Positions 47,001 through 57,300 are shown, counted from the first letter of the stretch. The stretch: DNA of 64,000 nucleotides from Flavobacterium sp. CFS9 (GCF_041154745.1 NZ_AP031573.1:5208001-5272000); one strand, 5' to 3'. Notes: generated by a model not told the origin, from the sequence alone. Program-made: numbers and translations.

Positions 47001-49033
47001 ACTTTTAACTGATTGTCTTTTCTTCCTATAAATTCTAAATTCCCGTCCGGCTGCCATCTTGCGAAATCGCCGGTTTTGTAAAATCTGGTAGTACCAAAAT
47101 TTTCAATGGTCACAAACTTTTGCGCATTCAGTTCTTCAGCATTATAGTATCCCTCTGAAACATAAATACCGGCTGTATAAAGTTCGCCAATCATTCCCAT
47201 TGGTGTAAACTTTTTATGCTTATTGAGTAAGTAGATTTGGGCATTTTCAATTGGTTTTCCTACCGGAACCTTTTTAAGCTCCGACGGAAATGCAGAACAA
47301 TCATAGTAAGTCACATCAACCGTTACTTCTGTTGCGCCCCACGTATTTATTAATCTTGTGCCATTTGTGGCAAACAAAGTATCGTTAAATGTATTGACAA
47401 CTCTGGACGAAAGCGCTTCAGCCCCCGTAAATACCCATCTTAAGGTTGCCAATTTTTCAACATGATTTTCAAACGTATTGATATAATCCAAAAAAACAGA
47501 AAGCATGGATGGAACAAAATCAATAGTGGTTACTTTATACCGGCTTACTGCATCAAGAATAGCTTCGGGATTTTTCTCTTCACTATTGGGTAAAAAATAA
47601 ATTTTTGCTCCTGAAGCCACACCACGAAACATTTCACAAATGGAAGGGTCAAAGGACAGAGGTGTTTTCTGAATGGTTACATCGTTGTCAGTAAGATTGT
47701 AGTGCTGTGTTAACCAGCTCATTCTGGAAACAAAAGATTCATGTAAAATAAGTACTGCTTTCGGGCTGCCCGTTGAGCCGGAAGTAAACATAAGATATGC
47801 CGGATCTTTTGGGCCCGCTACAGGTTTAGTATTGGTAACAGGATAATGATCCAGATCCAAATGATCCAGATCCACTACTGTTCTGTTTTCATCAGCTACA
47901 GCATCACTAAAGGAAGCTTTTGAAATTATTATAGGAACGTTCACTTCTGCAAGCATCAAATCAATCCTCTCGGCAGGAAGTGTCGTATCGATCATGAAAA
48001 ATGTCCCGCCCGCCTTTAATATTGCCAATATCGAGATGATGAGATCATTCGATCTTTCTAAATAGATTCCGATTACAGCATTTTTAGTCTCCTTTTTTTC
48101 CAATAGATAATGTGCCAACCGGTTGCTCTTTTCATTTACCTCATTATACGTAAGCTGGCCTTCGCAATCGATTGAAAATAAATTATCAGGATTACTATGG
48201 GCTTGCATTTCAAAAACAGCATGAATCGTATCAGCCGAAAGGGCCGATAAACTTGCAGGTGGATTCAATCCTTCTTTGTAATATTTTATTTCACTGTCAG
48301 AAAACAGGCTGATATCCTGAAGAGTAATTTCAGGGTTGCCTATTGCCAGCCTTGTTACCTTTAAAAAATGAGTCCCCATCTGCTCCAAATAGATGCCTGG
48401 TACAACAGCTGGGTTCGCTTCTATTTTACCCTGAAGCACATTGCCTGCTTTTTCAAATGTAAAAACGATATCATTACCAGTCGCTTCAGCTGAATTATGG
48501 ATCGGCTCAAAAACATGCCACACGTTTGACAGATCGTTGCTGTTACCACTGATTTTTTCGGCTAAAACATTCCGGGGATAATCCTGATTCTCATAAGACA
48601 TCTCAACAGTCTCACTCAACTGCATTACAAACTCTTTAAAAGAATTTGAAGAATCAATTTCTCCGGATATATAAACCGAATCGTTGAGTGTTTCTTCATC
48701 GGCATTTTCTTTTAAAACTGACGAAATTGTAGTGATTGTATCCTGATCCAGATAATTGTAAAGCATAATTTTCAGGACAGCATCCAATATGACATAAACA
48801 GACAGATCATTTCCACGAGCTAAGGAAAAAATCTTGTCACTGATTTGCTCATCAATACTGAAAATGTATTCCTCTTTCTCAAAATCATCAGAAACTGTGG
48901 CATTATTATTAAATACTAAGTTCGTTTTCTCTGCTATTTGAGCGATTCTTTCGGACCAATATTTTTCTTGTTTAAGGAACTTTGCGGATGTAAGAGTTAA
49001 AACGGTGTCTAAAGTTGTATTGGTATTATCCAT
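38009..49033 (-). CDS. Nonribosomal peptide synthetase NRPS-2, three modules plus thioesterase, two interrupted adenylation domains
   Basis: 3674 residues. Order: an N-terminal half condensation domain without HHxxxD (1-250), A1, carrier (Ser near 819), C (HHIISD near 1011), A2, carrier (near 2157), C (HHIVWD near 2353), A3, carrier (near 3397), and thioesterase (GYSAGG near 3528). A2 is split between core motifs A2 and A3 by a methyltransferase (about 1478-1728; VLEIGCSSGITMF). A3 carries about 165 extra residues in its C-terminal subdomain (about 3145-3308). Specificity residues by eye: DPCDFGTVDK, DIWELTADDK and DAMQAGCVDK. The second resembles the diaminobutyrate code of pyoverdine synthetases; all three have Asp at position 331. 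The thioesterase marks this as the releasing protein. Its ATG overlaps the aminomutase stop (TAATG). Confidence 0.93.
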   Translation of the reverse strand: MDNTNTTLDTVLTLTSAKFLKQEKYWSERIAQIAEKTNLVFNNNATVSDDFEKEEYIFSIDEQISDKIFSLARGNDLSVYVILDAVLKIMLYNYLDQDTITTISSVLKENADEETLNDSVYISGEIDSSNSFKEFVMQLSETVEMSYENQDYPRNVLAEKISGNSNDLSNVWHVFEPIHNSAEATGNDIVFTFEKAGNVLQGKIEANPAVVPGIYLEQMGTHFLKVTRLAIGNPEITLQDISLFSDSEIKYYKEGLNPPASLSALSADTIHAVFEMQAHSNPDNLFSIDCEGQLTYNEVNEKSNRLAHYLLEKKETKNAVIGIYLERSNDLIISILAILKAGGTFFMIDTTLPAERIDLMLAEVNVPIIISKASFSDAVADENRTVVDLDHLDLDHYPVTNTKPVAGPKDPAYLMFTSGSTGSPKAVLILHESFVSRMSWLTQHYNLTDNDVTIQKTPLSFDPSICEMFRGVASGAKIYFLPNSEEKNPEAILDAVSRYKVTTIDFVPSMLSVFLDYINTFENHVEKLATLRWVFTGAEALSSRVVNTFNDTLFATNGTRLINTWGATEVTVDVTYYDCSAFPSELKKVPVGKPIENAQIYLLNKHKKFTPMGMIGELYTAGIYVSEGYYNAEELNAQKFVTIENFGTTRFYKTGDFARWQPDGNLEFIGRKDNQLKVRGIRIESADIEYQILKLDEVSQAFVTVIQDPKTENDYLVCYIVPKNNSKPISAGAIKEELKTKLPDYYMPDYFFFLDSFPLTANEKIDTAKLPKNINVKDSFASEYAAPDTDLERKITLIWQELLNLEKVGVNDVFFDIGGHSLNAVSLISLLHKKLSIKIEIKDIFKYFTIRLLASYIQENNLDSAYAEIPKVSEKKYYKTTSSQKRLWSLSKFDEASVAYNVPVAAELKGKLDIDYLKKACAALIERHEILRTAFVLLDDEIVQDILPFSPEFAALEYLDYSKTNNVDVVINSYIEDFIQHKFDLEKGPLIQLSLLKKADDDYLLLICMHHIISDSWSLKIIMKDILSYYNAFSAQIPANIAPLEIQNKDYAEWENSTIDLKERVYWSQKLDGNLLKIDLPSFRERPKTQTYNGTYVVYTLPSNTTKNLQTLGKDYNATLFMTAMSVFNYIFYKYTGNTDIVLGTVIANREKLSLQDQIGFYINTLVIRTQFDPGGKFSDLIDLTKNNIIEAFEHKDYPFDELINDINIKRDLGRSPVFDVLIETQNYANTISSDDNLSAESVEVNVIKADNKTAICDLNIMLVEQANGEIVFNARYNTDVYDSEVIERLFKHFNYLLDQLGTDSDKSFSDYDLLIEEDRKLISQFHDTDQFIPQRTIPDYIKEHSQVTPDVCAILYNGTQTTYGELEEESSQIADFLSLNTHNKLIGVLMQRSPEIVKTITGIWKAGMTYLPFDPTYPYQRIKKLINDAGLEMLVIDKNYIKEAMLLQWDCPGLKSIFCVNSENIFLEAESKNASMSKDLWEYVAERSTDDITAGGWLNSYTGKPFSREEMNEYRENARFKISQEINAQSKVLEIGCSSGITMFAIAPLVMEYHGVDLSANVLKNNEATIKELGIDNIHQHNLFAHEIDQIHTGDFDLIVINSVIQNFHGYNYLLDVLEKCFALLGDNGKIFIGDIMDNDKKESLISSLQNFKEANSNEKVKLEWDEEFFVERSFFDDLKFKYDFISQVLHTDKIGSIENELFSFRYDTLISLDKSQKNITEGVQKRYQYDKRSLRKSNNIYSDLSKLDEAAYIIYTSGSTGEPKGAILHHLGMMNHIYAKISDLEITTDSIVAQNASQGFDISIWQFFAALVQGGSIVIYDDDTITNPENLLDHLTSDQVSILEVVPSYMSLLYNSAENNGFRELESLKYLLVTGETVHHALISKWFEAFPNIPIVNAYGPTETSDDITHYMMKDCPQGPNILIGKTLQNFRIYIIDDSFKQVPIGVRGEIVVSGPGVGYGYLNNPQKTSEVFLDDPFQSLKVPMYRTGDIGRYLPDGNIEFFGRRDFQVKINGRRIELGEIENKILQIAEVKEAVVLLNKNKEQNYLVAFVILSNSPATEDVEVETEKIRKRLAQSVPDYMVPSKLFVVQSFPVTSNGKIDRVQLLTKCDSKSNPEKAIALPSNTYEEKILQFWSDTLGRDTLGINDNFFENGGHSISAIQIITKVKKEFQVDIPLKDLFEYPILEDFAKRVDFHKKEMLNLVLPNPGKKSRKSRYKISPVQFAEWYLQKFNPNSTFYNIGFILEFTGDLNIEAFYQTIVHLYGRHDIFRTALIEDDGRPYQLLRENVELNLSDFLIDIRQESQQESKVQELIKKYSNTVFDLSKPPICTTKLIRLADEKYIFTLETHHIVWDQISTFIFHKELTQGYNNFIAKGDFELPELKVNYIDYTEWINTLIDTGQLESQRQYWLEKYKTIPEPLELPTDFPRPLVHSFNGDFIFKSVDLDFKQKISDFCNQNGVTYQIFLISVLNLLLYRLTNQDDFVVGTPIWNRDKENLEDIIGLFASGIPIRCTVDENWSFRKLMEHSKKSSLDAYENHLYPFNKIIEELNPTTDFSRQKVMSVFFGVQNDDTELTERNFDGITINDITGQYDLKINHTSVFDFTLQVDHSKHYMWYSLRYNTDLFKESTAQNFLTRYEQLIRQCMETPDQNIGDYDILLDEEKIIIDDFTQNTNVFTIEDFGIHNLIEETVAKYPENVAIVDNKQQLTYAQINALANKISHCLIENGTKKKDRVGVLMQRSTEFVATVLGILKAGAIYVPLGKDYPVQRIEEIISQAEIETIVTTTECLSQAFMDSSFSKMLIDLNTTDISGFSENAPKVQVENQDLAYTIFTSGSTGKPKGINIKHVGIINIVKSTTEAFNFSENESVLFHTPVVFDASIMDFLWPLAVGAKIVVMKDDDEKSIKAYESHIENHKITHMQSVPLLLESIVDGLERNEISNLQSLKRIAVGGALLQTSLRNRFFNVLDCKLFNCYGPTETTVDSTRFDCSASTVGTDQFVPVGKPVANTRIYVLDQKMKICPLGVPGELYISSIGVAADYLNNPAQTEKAFVHNPFQDGLSATLYKTGDKGIYDEAGNLIVYGRLDNQVKLNGNRIEIDEIESVLLNHNAIFNVAVILNKQASYEQLIAFIEPEKGINSFVADDGKMYTWITLHQNEMIREDFLSLSKTASIEPLLLQSFKDFDQILYDYPDLQIMINDESGKTICCVTAVPVFLPDADGASDDLSILLRRVEETQYNAIAILNTSTHSTFSTLKEEDILKCYTEVCHHFGYSNLISVKSSTEREGAFSLTDYSYLLNEQSTGNYLNDHAIRMHLSVYLPQYMVPRKFIVLNKIPLNDNGKVDKNKLNKLKLNNDFLLPETKLTATQQTIKSFFTEILEKEVQIHSSFFEYGGHSINMIQLISKIEKEFGIKFPIVEVFNRQSIYSISAYIDKNAKNKEAGIYLHKLSSGRTKNMVCIPSISTTALDFLELSKHLDHYNVYALDFSFLDSYKEMHNSLNDIVDSAIAMIMNSGIEGELDLLGYSAGGLFAYELLKKLEDYKVVNKFIVLDIVPPPQTVKVNKKATTYKDADVDAFLELDQLNKFNPDERKIIEERIWKYAEVTSFISGNKMINIPTHVFLSENSNIEKHSIWQALIKSKIKVTRLEGDHYEILQKEKVERNTQIITNQIEK

Positions 49034-50310
49034 TAGTCTTCTCTTTTTGAGTTTCTAAAATTTTGTGGCATTATAAATTTTTCATTGCCCTGAATCAAAT
49101 CCAGAACTGATATGTCTTTGCCTTTCCTGTTGCCGGAAATAATTTCATGATCCGTTTCATGGTCCGAATCTGTATACACGGTAATAAAACCTTCATAATT
49201 TCTTAAAACAACTTTGTTTGGGGACTGACTTAAAACATAGTTTGGAGCCAGCGGAATTTTACCACCTCCATAAGGTGCGTCAATTACAAAAGTTGGAATT
49301 GCATATCCGGAAATATGTCCTCTTAGTCCTTCCATAATCTCGATACCTTTGGATATAGGAGTCCGAAAATGGCCTGCTCCTTTTACTAAATCACATTGAT
49401 ACAGATAATAAGGTCTTACCCGCATCTTTACTAAATCTGTACAAAGCTTACGCTGTATTTCAACGGTGTCATTTATCCCTTTTAGCAATACTGCCTGGTT
49501 GCCTAAAGGAATTCCGGCTTTCAACAACTTTTCACAAGCCTGTTGTAACTCCGGAGTAATTTCTTTAGGATGATTCACGTGAATGTTCAGCCAAAAAGGA
49601 TGGTATTTTTCTACCATATCGCAAAACTCCTGAGTTATAATACTAGGGTTGAATACCGGTGTTCTCGTACCGAGCCTGATAATTTCGAGATGCGGAATTT
49701 CTCTTAATCGCATTAAGATCGATTCCAGTCTTTTAATTGGCAGCAGTAAAGGATCGCCCCCCGAAAGCAGTACGTCCCGGATTTGCGGATTGTTGCTTAT
49801 GTATTCAATCTGATTGTCAAAATCCGTGGAGTTATAATTTTTAGAGTTGTCACCTACCAACCTGCTTCTGGTACAATACCTGCAATAGGATGCACATTGG
49901 GTAGTGATCAGCATTAAAACGCGATCCGGATACCGATGCACTATACCATTCACCGGTGAATACTCGTCTTCGCTTAAAGAATCTTCGTTCATCCCTGTAA
50001 AATCATACATTTCCTTCTCTGTCGGTAAAACCTGTCTCCTTATTGGACAGTTAAAATCGTCTTTATCAACAAGACTCAAAAAATATGGAGTGATGTCAAC
50101 TCTAAACAAAGAATTGTGATTTAAGGCGTTAGCTTCGGTCGGCGTAAGATTGATAATTCTTGATATTTCTTCAAAACTATTCAGTCTGTTGCTTAGCTGC
50201 CATTTCCAGTCATTCCATTTCTCATCAGGAACATCATTCCATTCCGGATGCCGATACGACTGGACAACAGATTTCTTTTCTTCGGTACTAAATGTTAGTT
50301 CATCTTGCAT
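49033..50310 (-). CDS. kamA: Lysine 2,3-aminomutase-type radical SAM enzyme
   Basis: The 425-residue enzyme has the radical SAM cysteines CASYCRYC near residue 137, the PLP lysine in YGGGKIPL near 342, and two Asp (YQCDLVKG and VIDAPYGG) at positions that bind the side-chain amine of lysine in the clostridial enzyme. Glutamate aminomutases lack these Asp residues, so lysine, or another cationic amino acid such as homoarginine, is the likely substrate; the product would be a beta-amino acid. The C-terminal zinc-binding cysteine cluster of the clostridial enzyme is absent. Start and stop overlap both neighbours as TAATG, indicating translational coupling with the amidinotransferase and NRPS-2. 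Confidence 0.9.
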   Translation of the reverse strand: MQDELTFSTEEKKSVVQSYRHPEWNDVPDEKWNDWKWQLSNRLNSFEEISRIINLTPTEANALNHNSLFRVDITPYFLSLVDKDDFNCPIRRQVLPTEKEMYDFTGMNEDSLSEDEYSPVNGIVHRYPDRVLMLITTQCASYCRYCTRSRLVGDNSKNYNSTDFDNQIEYISNNPQIRDVLLSGGDPLLLPIKRLESILMRLREIPHLEIIRLGTRTPVFNPSIITQEFCDMVEKYHPFWLNIHVNHPKEITPELQQACEKLLKAGIPLGNQAVLLKGINDTVEIQRKLCTDLVKMRVRPYYLYQCDLVKGAGHFRTPISKGIEIMEGLRGHISGYAIPTFVIDAPYGGGKIPLAPNYVLSQSPNKVVLRNYEGFITVYTDSDHETDHEIISGNRKGKDISVLDLIQGNEKFIMPQNFRNSKRED

Positions 50311-51383
50311 TAAAAGTATGATTTAAGTTCACCTGTTCTTCGTATATCCAATGTTGCACAGTGAAATCCTCCACCAAAAGTGTTGAAATTGTAAAAACTG
50401 CACGGTATCGGTTTCATCCCAAATTTTTTCAGTGCTTCGATGGTTGGTTTTTCGTTTTTCTCCACCAGAATTCTTTCACTGTCGATCATAAAGGTGTTCA
50501 TGGTAAGCCATTTGCTGCTCATATACAAAACCTGACTGTCCGGCATAACTGGTGCGGGGGCTTTAAGAATGTCCCAGCTTTTGAACATCTCGGGAATTTT
50601 GTTCATCCTGTCAGGATGGATCAGCAATTTCCCAGGTGCCAACGGTACAAAAGTGGTGTCAATATGCATTGGGTGCCTGTCATTACAATCTATTTTATGA
50701 ATTGTATAGTCATCCCCAATGTGCTGCTGAAGCCACTTAATCCCTGCATCATTGGTTACATGGCTTTTAAGCACGAAAATGTCTTTACCACATTTGGTAA
50801 AATCAGCGGCGTCAAATACCGGTTCAAAATCATTTATAACATAATTGATAGGGTCATTGCCGCTTCCTTCCTGATAATTATAATCATAAAGTTCATCCAG
50901 CAATTGCGGCTTTGGAGCTGCCGACCATTTTGCTCCCTTATTAAAATATTCTTTTATCAGTGGTCGGAAAGAATTCACTTCATGATGTCTTGATCTCCAA
51001 GGCATCGGAGCTTCAATAATGTTCTCACCTATAACCAATAAGACATCACGTGGCATCGCACTATATAACCCGCCTTCACTTTTCCAGTCGGGAGTGCTGT
51101 AAGGTCTGTTAAAATCTACCGGATCCGGTCTCCTAACGATTACTCCCTCCTGTTCCAATATATGGGCCAGGTTGTCCAGTTCTAGCTGTGCAGCTTTTAT
51201 CTGTTCGGCAGGGAATAATTTTCCACCATTTTTTTTATAAAAATCCCAGTGGTTTTCAGGCATTGTTGCTTTTAGGGTAACATGCCAGGGCGGTACTGAT
51301 GCACCTTCCATTGTTCCAACGATTACTTCTTCTAACGGGTCCCATTCATTGTAAGAGCTTACAATAGGTTTTGTTTGCGACAT
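50310..51383 (-). CDS. Amidinotransferase (arginine:glycine/lysine amidinotransferase family)
   Basis: The 357-residue protein has the family's catalytic residues: Asp in EPVFDAADF, His in HPMHIDTTF, and the nucleophilic Cys in GGGFHCATLDIRR near residue 343. The family moves the amidino group of arginine to an amine, giving a guanidine and ornithine; known members act on glycine, inosamine, or lysine (phaseolotoxin AmtA). Next to a lysine-2,3-aminomutase, the most economical role is guanidination of lysine or beta-lysine to homoarginine or beta-homoarginine; guanidination of Dap is also possible. The start is 11 bp from the NRPS-1 stop. Confidence 0.9.
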   Translation of the reverse strand: MSQTKPIVSSYNEWDPLEEVIVGTMEGASVPPWHVTLKATMPENHWDFYKKNGGKLFPAEQIKAAQLELDNLAHILEQEGVIVRRPDPVDFNRPYSTPDWKSEGGLYSAMPRDVLLVIGENIIEAPMPWRSRHHEVNSFRPLIKEYFNKGAKWSAAPKPQLLDELYDYNYQEGSGNDPINYVINDFEPVFDAADFTKCGKDIFVLKSHVTNDAGIKWLQQHIGDDYTIHKIDCNDRHPMHIDTTFVPLAPGKLLIHPDRMNKIPEMFKSWDILKAPAPVMPDSQVLYMSSKWLTMNTFMIDSERILVEKNEKPTIEALKKFGMKPIPCSFYNFNTFGGGFHCATLDIRRTGELKSYF

Positions 51384-51394
51384 CTTTTTTACTT

Positions 51395-54300
51395 TTAAAA
51401 ATTAAAACTTATTTTTTTACTAACTTTTTCAGGTTCTGATTTAATTGTATTTGATAAATTTATTTCTGAGATTTTTATTTCGGGATTGCACAGCACTTGT
51501 TCAATAATTTGCATAAATGAATTCGAAAATGCCTTAATGGTAGAAGGTTTGAATAAACCTGAATTAAACTCGAAATTAATCAGCATGGTATTGTTGTCCT
51601 GTACCATCACATCGAGCGTCATATCATATTTACTAATTCCTTCTGAGTACTTACCGTCGTAAGAAATAATTTCTAATCCCTCAGCTTCTCTCCTTTTGAT
51701 AATGTCAAAATTCTGTACTGCTAACATTATATTGAATATTGAAGATCTTTTTAAGTCGTCGTTTTTGAAAGACAATTCGTCTGTCAGTAAATCAAAAGAA
51801 TAGTTCTGATGCTCAAAAACTTTAAGATTATTAAGATGTACCTGTTCGTACAGTGCTGTAAAATCAATATCCTGATCGAATATATTCCGGATGGCTATAG
51901 TGTTGATATAAAGCCCAATCTGCTCTTCCAATTCGAGCATGTCTCTTCCTGAAACAACTGTTCCGATAATAATGTCCTGATTCCTTGTATATCTAAAAAT
52001 GGCTGTATTTAATACCGATAACAGAAAAGAGAAAAGCGTTGAGTTTTTCCCGACTACCAATTTTTCAATACTTCCTGTCTGTTCCTGAGAGAGCTCTAAA
52101 TAAACATTTCCGCCTGTATAAGTATGAACCATATTCTTGCGCGGAAAGTCTGCCGGAAGATTAGATACCGGAAGTTCACCCTGCAAATACTGTAACCAAA
52201 ATTCTTTGCTCTTCTGGTCTTTAGCCAGTTGTTCCTGATCATACTTTTTCCATGACACATAGTCTTTGTAATGAATTCGCAATGGCGTTAAAGCAATTTC
52301 TTTTCCTTTTACCAGATTGTCATAATACATAATGAGTTCTTCAAAAAGTATTTTCAGTGACCAGCCGTCTGCGGCGATATGGTTTAATGTTAGATTTAAA
52401 ATGTGTTCCTTATCGTTTATTTTGATAATGTTTATTCTTAAGGGAAGATCTTTTTTAGTATCAAAAGAGAGCGTTAATTCCCGGTGGGTAATTGTCTCTG
52501 CAATCTCTTCCTTATTGACCTCTTCAGACAGGTCAATAAATTTTATCAAATTCTCCTCTAAGTTTTCTATCGCTATAATCTGTTGTTTAGGCTCTCCTTC
52601 ATCAATAACAAACAGGGTTCGTAAACTTTCATGTCTTTTGATTACTCTTTTTACAGACTCATTAAATACTTCCACATTTAGAGATCCTGATAAAATGCAT
52701 GCAAAAGGAATATTATAAATGGCCTCTTCTTCCATGCCTGAAATAATCCAAAGTCTTTTCTGCATATCCGACATCTCATAGAATTCTTGTTTTTTGACAG
52801 GAACAATTGATGAATACCCATTTTTGAAAGCAAAATCAAGATGTACTCCCTGTGAGGAAATGGTAGGGTATTTAAACATGTCAGAAACTTCTATTCCATT
52901 ACCTATTTCTGTTTTTATCCTATTAATGACTTTTATGGCTTTCAGACTATGTCCGCCCAGTTCAAAGAAATTGTCTGTTGTTCCCACAGGAGTTATTCCC
53001 AGGACTTCCTGCCATATGGCGGCTAATTTGTTTTCGATGTCGTTTTTGGGGGCGACATATACTTTTCTGATGAAATCGTCTTGTTCGACTTCAGGCAGTA
53101 ATTTACGGTCTATTTTGCCATTTGGGGTTAAGGGTAAACTATCCAGTACTACATAAAAACCGGGGATCATATAATCCGGCAGACGCTCTTGCAGAAAACC
53201 TCGCAATGCTGATTTATCAACAGGGAATTTGGTAACCAGATAGGCCACTAATACTTTCTCTTGCTGCTGTTCTTTTACCTCCACAACTGCTTGCTGGAGA
53301 TTTTCTGAAGATTCTAAAATGGCGTTCTCTATCTCGCCCAGTTCGATCCTGTAGCCGCGAATTTTAACCTGATGGTCTTTTCTTCCTAAAAATTCAATGT
53401 TACCATCAGCCATCCAACAAGCAAAATCTCCTGTATCATACATTCGGGATCCTTCTCTAAAAGGATTCGAAATGAACTTTTCTGCTGTTAGTTCTGCCTT
53501 ATTCAAATATCCTCTGGTGACTCCTGCTCCTGCTACATACAGCTTTCCTGTAACTCCGATTGGCACCAGCTGTAAGGCTTCGTCTAAGATGTACACCTGA
53601 GTATTGGAGATCGGTTTTCCGATGGGAATTGTTCTGTATTCCTGATTTTGTATGACATAACTGGTACTGTAGGTGGTATCTTCTGACGGACCATATAGAT
53701 TTCTGACTTCTGCTTTTTCTGTTTGAAGTTTTACAACAAGATCAACCGGCACGATTTCTCCTGCCATATTGATAAAGGATACGCTGCTTAAATCTACATT
53801 CTCTTCTACTAATTTTCTAACGACTGAAGGAACTGTATTCAATACAATTTTGTTCTCGTTATGGATATAGTTTTTGATGTCTAAGGCGTTTTTTAAAACT
53901 CTTATTTTTTTTCCGATCGATAACGGATAGAAAATTTCATAAATCGATAAATCAAAACAATAGGAAGTAACAGCGTACATCATTTCAAATTTTGACGCAT
54001 CAAATTCCAATTCAGACCACTTGATCAATTCAAAGGCATTGCGGTGTTCTACCATCACTCCTTTGGGATTACCTGTAGTTCCTGAGGTATAAATGACATA
54101 GGCTAAATCCTGTGGTGCATGGATTTTTTCCGGATTCTCTTTTGCATATTGCTCCTGTACTTCAATGAATCTCTCCAATGCTGCCTGATCTATAACAACT
54201 TTACTGTTACTGTCTTTTTCAATATAGGATATTCGATCTTCGGGATAATGGATGTCTATGGGCACGTAGGCGGCTCCGGATTTCAATATTCCTAAAATAG

Positions 54301-57300
54301 TAACAATCATTTTATCGTTTCTATCGAGTTTGAGTCCAACTAAATCGTTGGGCTGTATCGAATAGTTTTCTCTTAAATAATGCGCCAATTGATTGGCTCT
54401 TTCATTAAGCTGCTGATAGGTAAGCTGTGTTTCTCCAAATACAACGGCAATGGTATTGGGTGTTCTCGCGGCTTGTTCTTCGAATAAGTCTACTATCGTT
54501 TTATCTTTTGGATAAACGACTGCTGTTGGGTTAAAATCAACTAATAGCTGCTGTTTTTCCGCAGCTGTTACATAAGATATTTCACGGATAGGTTTTTCGG
54601 GTTGTTCTAATGCTGCTGTAAGCAGATTTTCTAAATGAGGAAATATTCTTTCGATCAAATATTCCTCATAAATATCTGTGTTGTAATCAATTCTAAGGTC
54701 TAATCCTTCTGCTTCTGTGAAGGTGAAACTAAGATCCAGCTGAGCTGTTTTGCTCTTAAAATCGTAAGGACTTATTGCTAAGTTTACAAGTTCTTCCTGA
54801 TTGAGATTGTTTAACTGTGCCTGATTCTGCAACACTACCAGGACGTCAAATAGAGCGGAACGGCTGGTGTCTCTCTTTAAATTCAACTTGCCTACCAGTG
54901 CATCAAATGGATAACTTTGATGATCGTAAGCACCTAACAGGGTTTCTTTTTGTGTGGCTGTTACATCTAAAAAACTGTTTTTTTCTTTCCATTGGGTTCG
55001 TATGGCGAGTGTATTGAGATACAATCCCAATTGATTCTCCAGATCCGGATGTTCTCTTCCTGCTATTGGGGTGCCAATGATAATATCATGCTGACCGGTG
55101 TATCGATGCAACAGGGCATTGATTCCTGCCATTAGGGTCATGAATAGGGTTACATCTTGTTCTTTTGAAAATGTTTTTAACTGCTCTAAAAATGCTTTTG
55201 AAAATTGATGGGTGAGATTATGTCCGTTATAGGTCTTCACTAATGGGCGTGTTTTAAAACCCGGTAAATCCAAAACGGGTAACTCTCCTTCAAACTGCTG
55301 CAGCCAATACTGCTCTGATGCTTGTTGTCTCTCCTGATCCAGTTGATCCTTTAGCCATACAGTGTAATCTTTATAGTGCAGGTTTAGTTCTGGCAGATCA
55401 ATTTCTTTTCCTTGTGTTAGGGCGTTATAGGTTTTTATGACTTCTGATAATAATAACTCTATGGACCATCCGTCTCCAATAATATGGTGCAGGGATAGAA
55501 AAAACACATATTGGTTCTCTTTTAACTTGATTAAAGAGGCTCTTACAAGTGGTGCCTGCTCTAAATCGAAGGGTTCATTGTTTTGCTCCTGCAGATCATT
55601 TGCAATTACGCTTTCCTGATTTTCAACTGAGCTATAATCTTTCTCTGTGATGGTAAAGTGTACTTGTGCTGCAGGCAGTATATGTTGACGGACTTCGCCT
55701 TCATCGTTTGTTTTAAAACAGGTTCTTAAAATTTCATGACGATGAATTAATAGTTGGAACGATTCTTCGAATTTATCGACATTAACGAGTCCTGTTAACC
55801 TGACTGCACCAGGCATATTATAGGCTAAGGAGCCGCCTTCTAACTGGCTCAGGGTCCATAATCGGCTTTGGGAGGCGGTCAACGGATAGGATGTTGCTTG
55901 CGGTGCTTTGGTGATGGCTGTATATTGGCTCTTTTGCAATTGTTTGCTTAGTCCTTCTATTGTAGGGTTTGTAAAAAATGTTTTAAAGGATACGGTTTTG
56001 CCCAATTGCTTATGAATTCTATTGATGACCTGATTGACAATCAGACTATGTCCGCCCAATTCAAAGAAATTATCTGTTGTTCCGACAGGAGTTATTCCCA
56101 GGACTTCCTGCCATATGGCGGCTAATTTGTTTTCGATGTCGTTTTTGGGGGCGACATATACTTTTCTGATGAAATCGTCTTGTTCGACTTCAGGCAGTAA
56201 TTTACGGTCTATTTTGCCATTTGGGGTTAAGGGTAAACTATCCAGTGCTACGTAAAAACCGGGAATCATATAATCCGGCAGGCGCTCTTGCAGAAAACCT
56301 CGCAATGCTGATTTATCAACAGGGAATTTGGTAACCAGATAGGCTACTAGTACTTTCTCTTGCTGCTGTTCTTTTACCTCCACAACTGCTTGCTGGAGAT
56401 TTTCTGAAGATTCTAAAATGGCGTTCTCTATCTCGCCTAATTCTATCCTGTAGCCGCGGATTTTGACCTGATGGTCTTTTCTTCCTAAAAATTCAATATT
56501 ACCATCAGCCATCCAACAAGCAAAATCTCCTGTATCATACATGCGGGATCCTTCTCTAAAAGGATTCGAAATAAACTTTTCTGCTGTTAGTTCTGCCTTT
56601 TTCAAATATCCTCTGGTGACTCCTGCTCCTGCTACATACAGCTTTCCTGTAACTCCGATTGGCACCAGCTGTAAGGCTTCGTCTAAGATGTACACCTGAG
56701 TATTGGAGATCGGTTTTCCGATGGGAATTGTTCTGTATTCCTGATTTTGTATGACATAACTGGTACTGTAGGTGGTATCTTCTGACGGACCATATAGATT
56801 TCTGACTTCTGCTTTTTCTGTTTGAAGTTTTACAACAAGATCAACCGGCACGATTTCTCCTGCCATATTGATAAAGGATACGCTGCTTAAATCTACATTC
56901 TCTTCTACTAATTTTCTAACGACTGAAGGAACTGTATTCAATACAATTTTGTTCTCGTTATGGATATAGTTTTTGATGTCTAAGGCGTTTTTTAAAACTC
57001 TTATTTTTTTTCCGATCGATAACGGATAGAAAATTTCATAAATCGATAAATCAAAACAATAGGAAGTAACAGCGTACATCATTTCAAATTTTGACGCATC
57101 AAATTCCAATTCAGACCACTTGATCAATTCAAAGGCATTGCGGTGTTCTACCATCACTCCTTTGGGATTACCTGTAGTTCCTGAGGTATAAATGACATAG
57201 GCTAAATCCTGTGGTGCATGGATTTTTTCCGGATTCTCTTTTGCATATTGCTCCTGTACTTCAATGAATCTCTCCAATGCTGCCTGATCTATAACAACTT

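Noticed and set aside
50361..50993. A 210-codon plus-strand open frame opposite the amidinotransferase gene
   Set aside because: It lies fully antisense to a gene with clear catalytic motifs, and its translation is low-complexity and matches no family.
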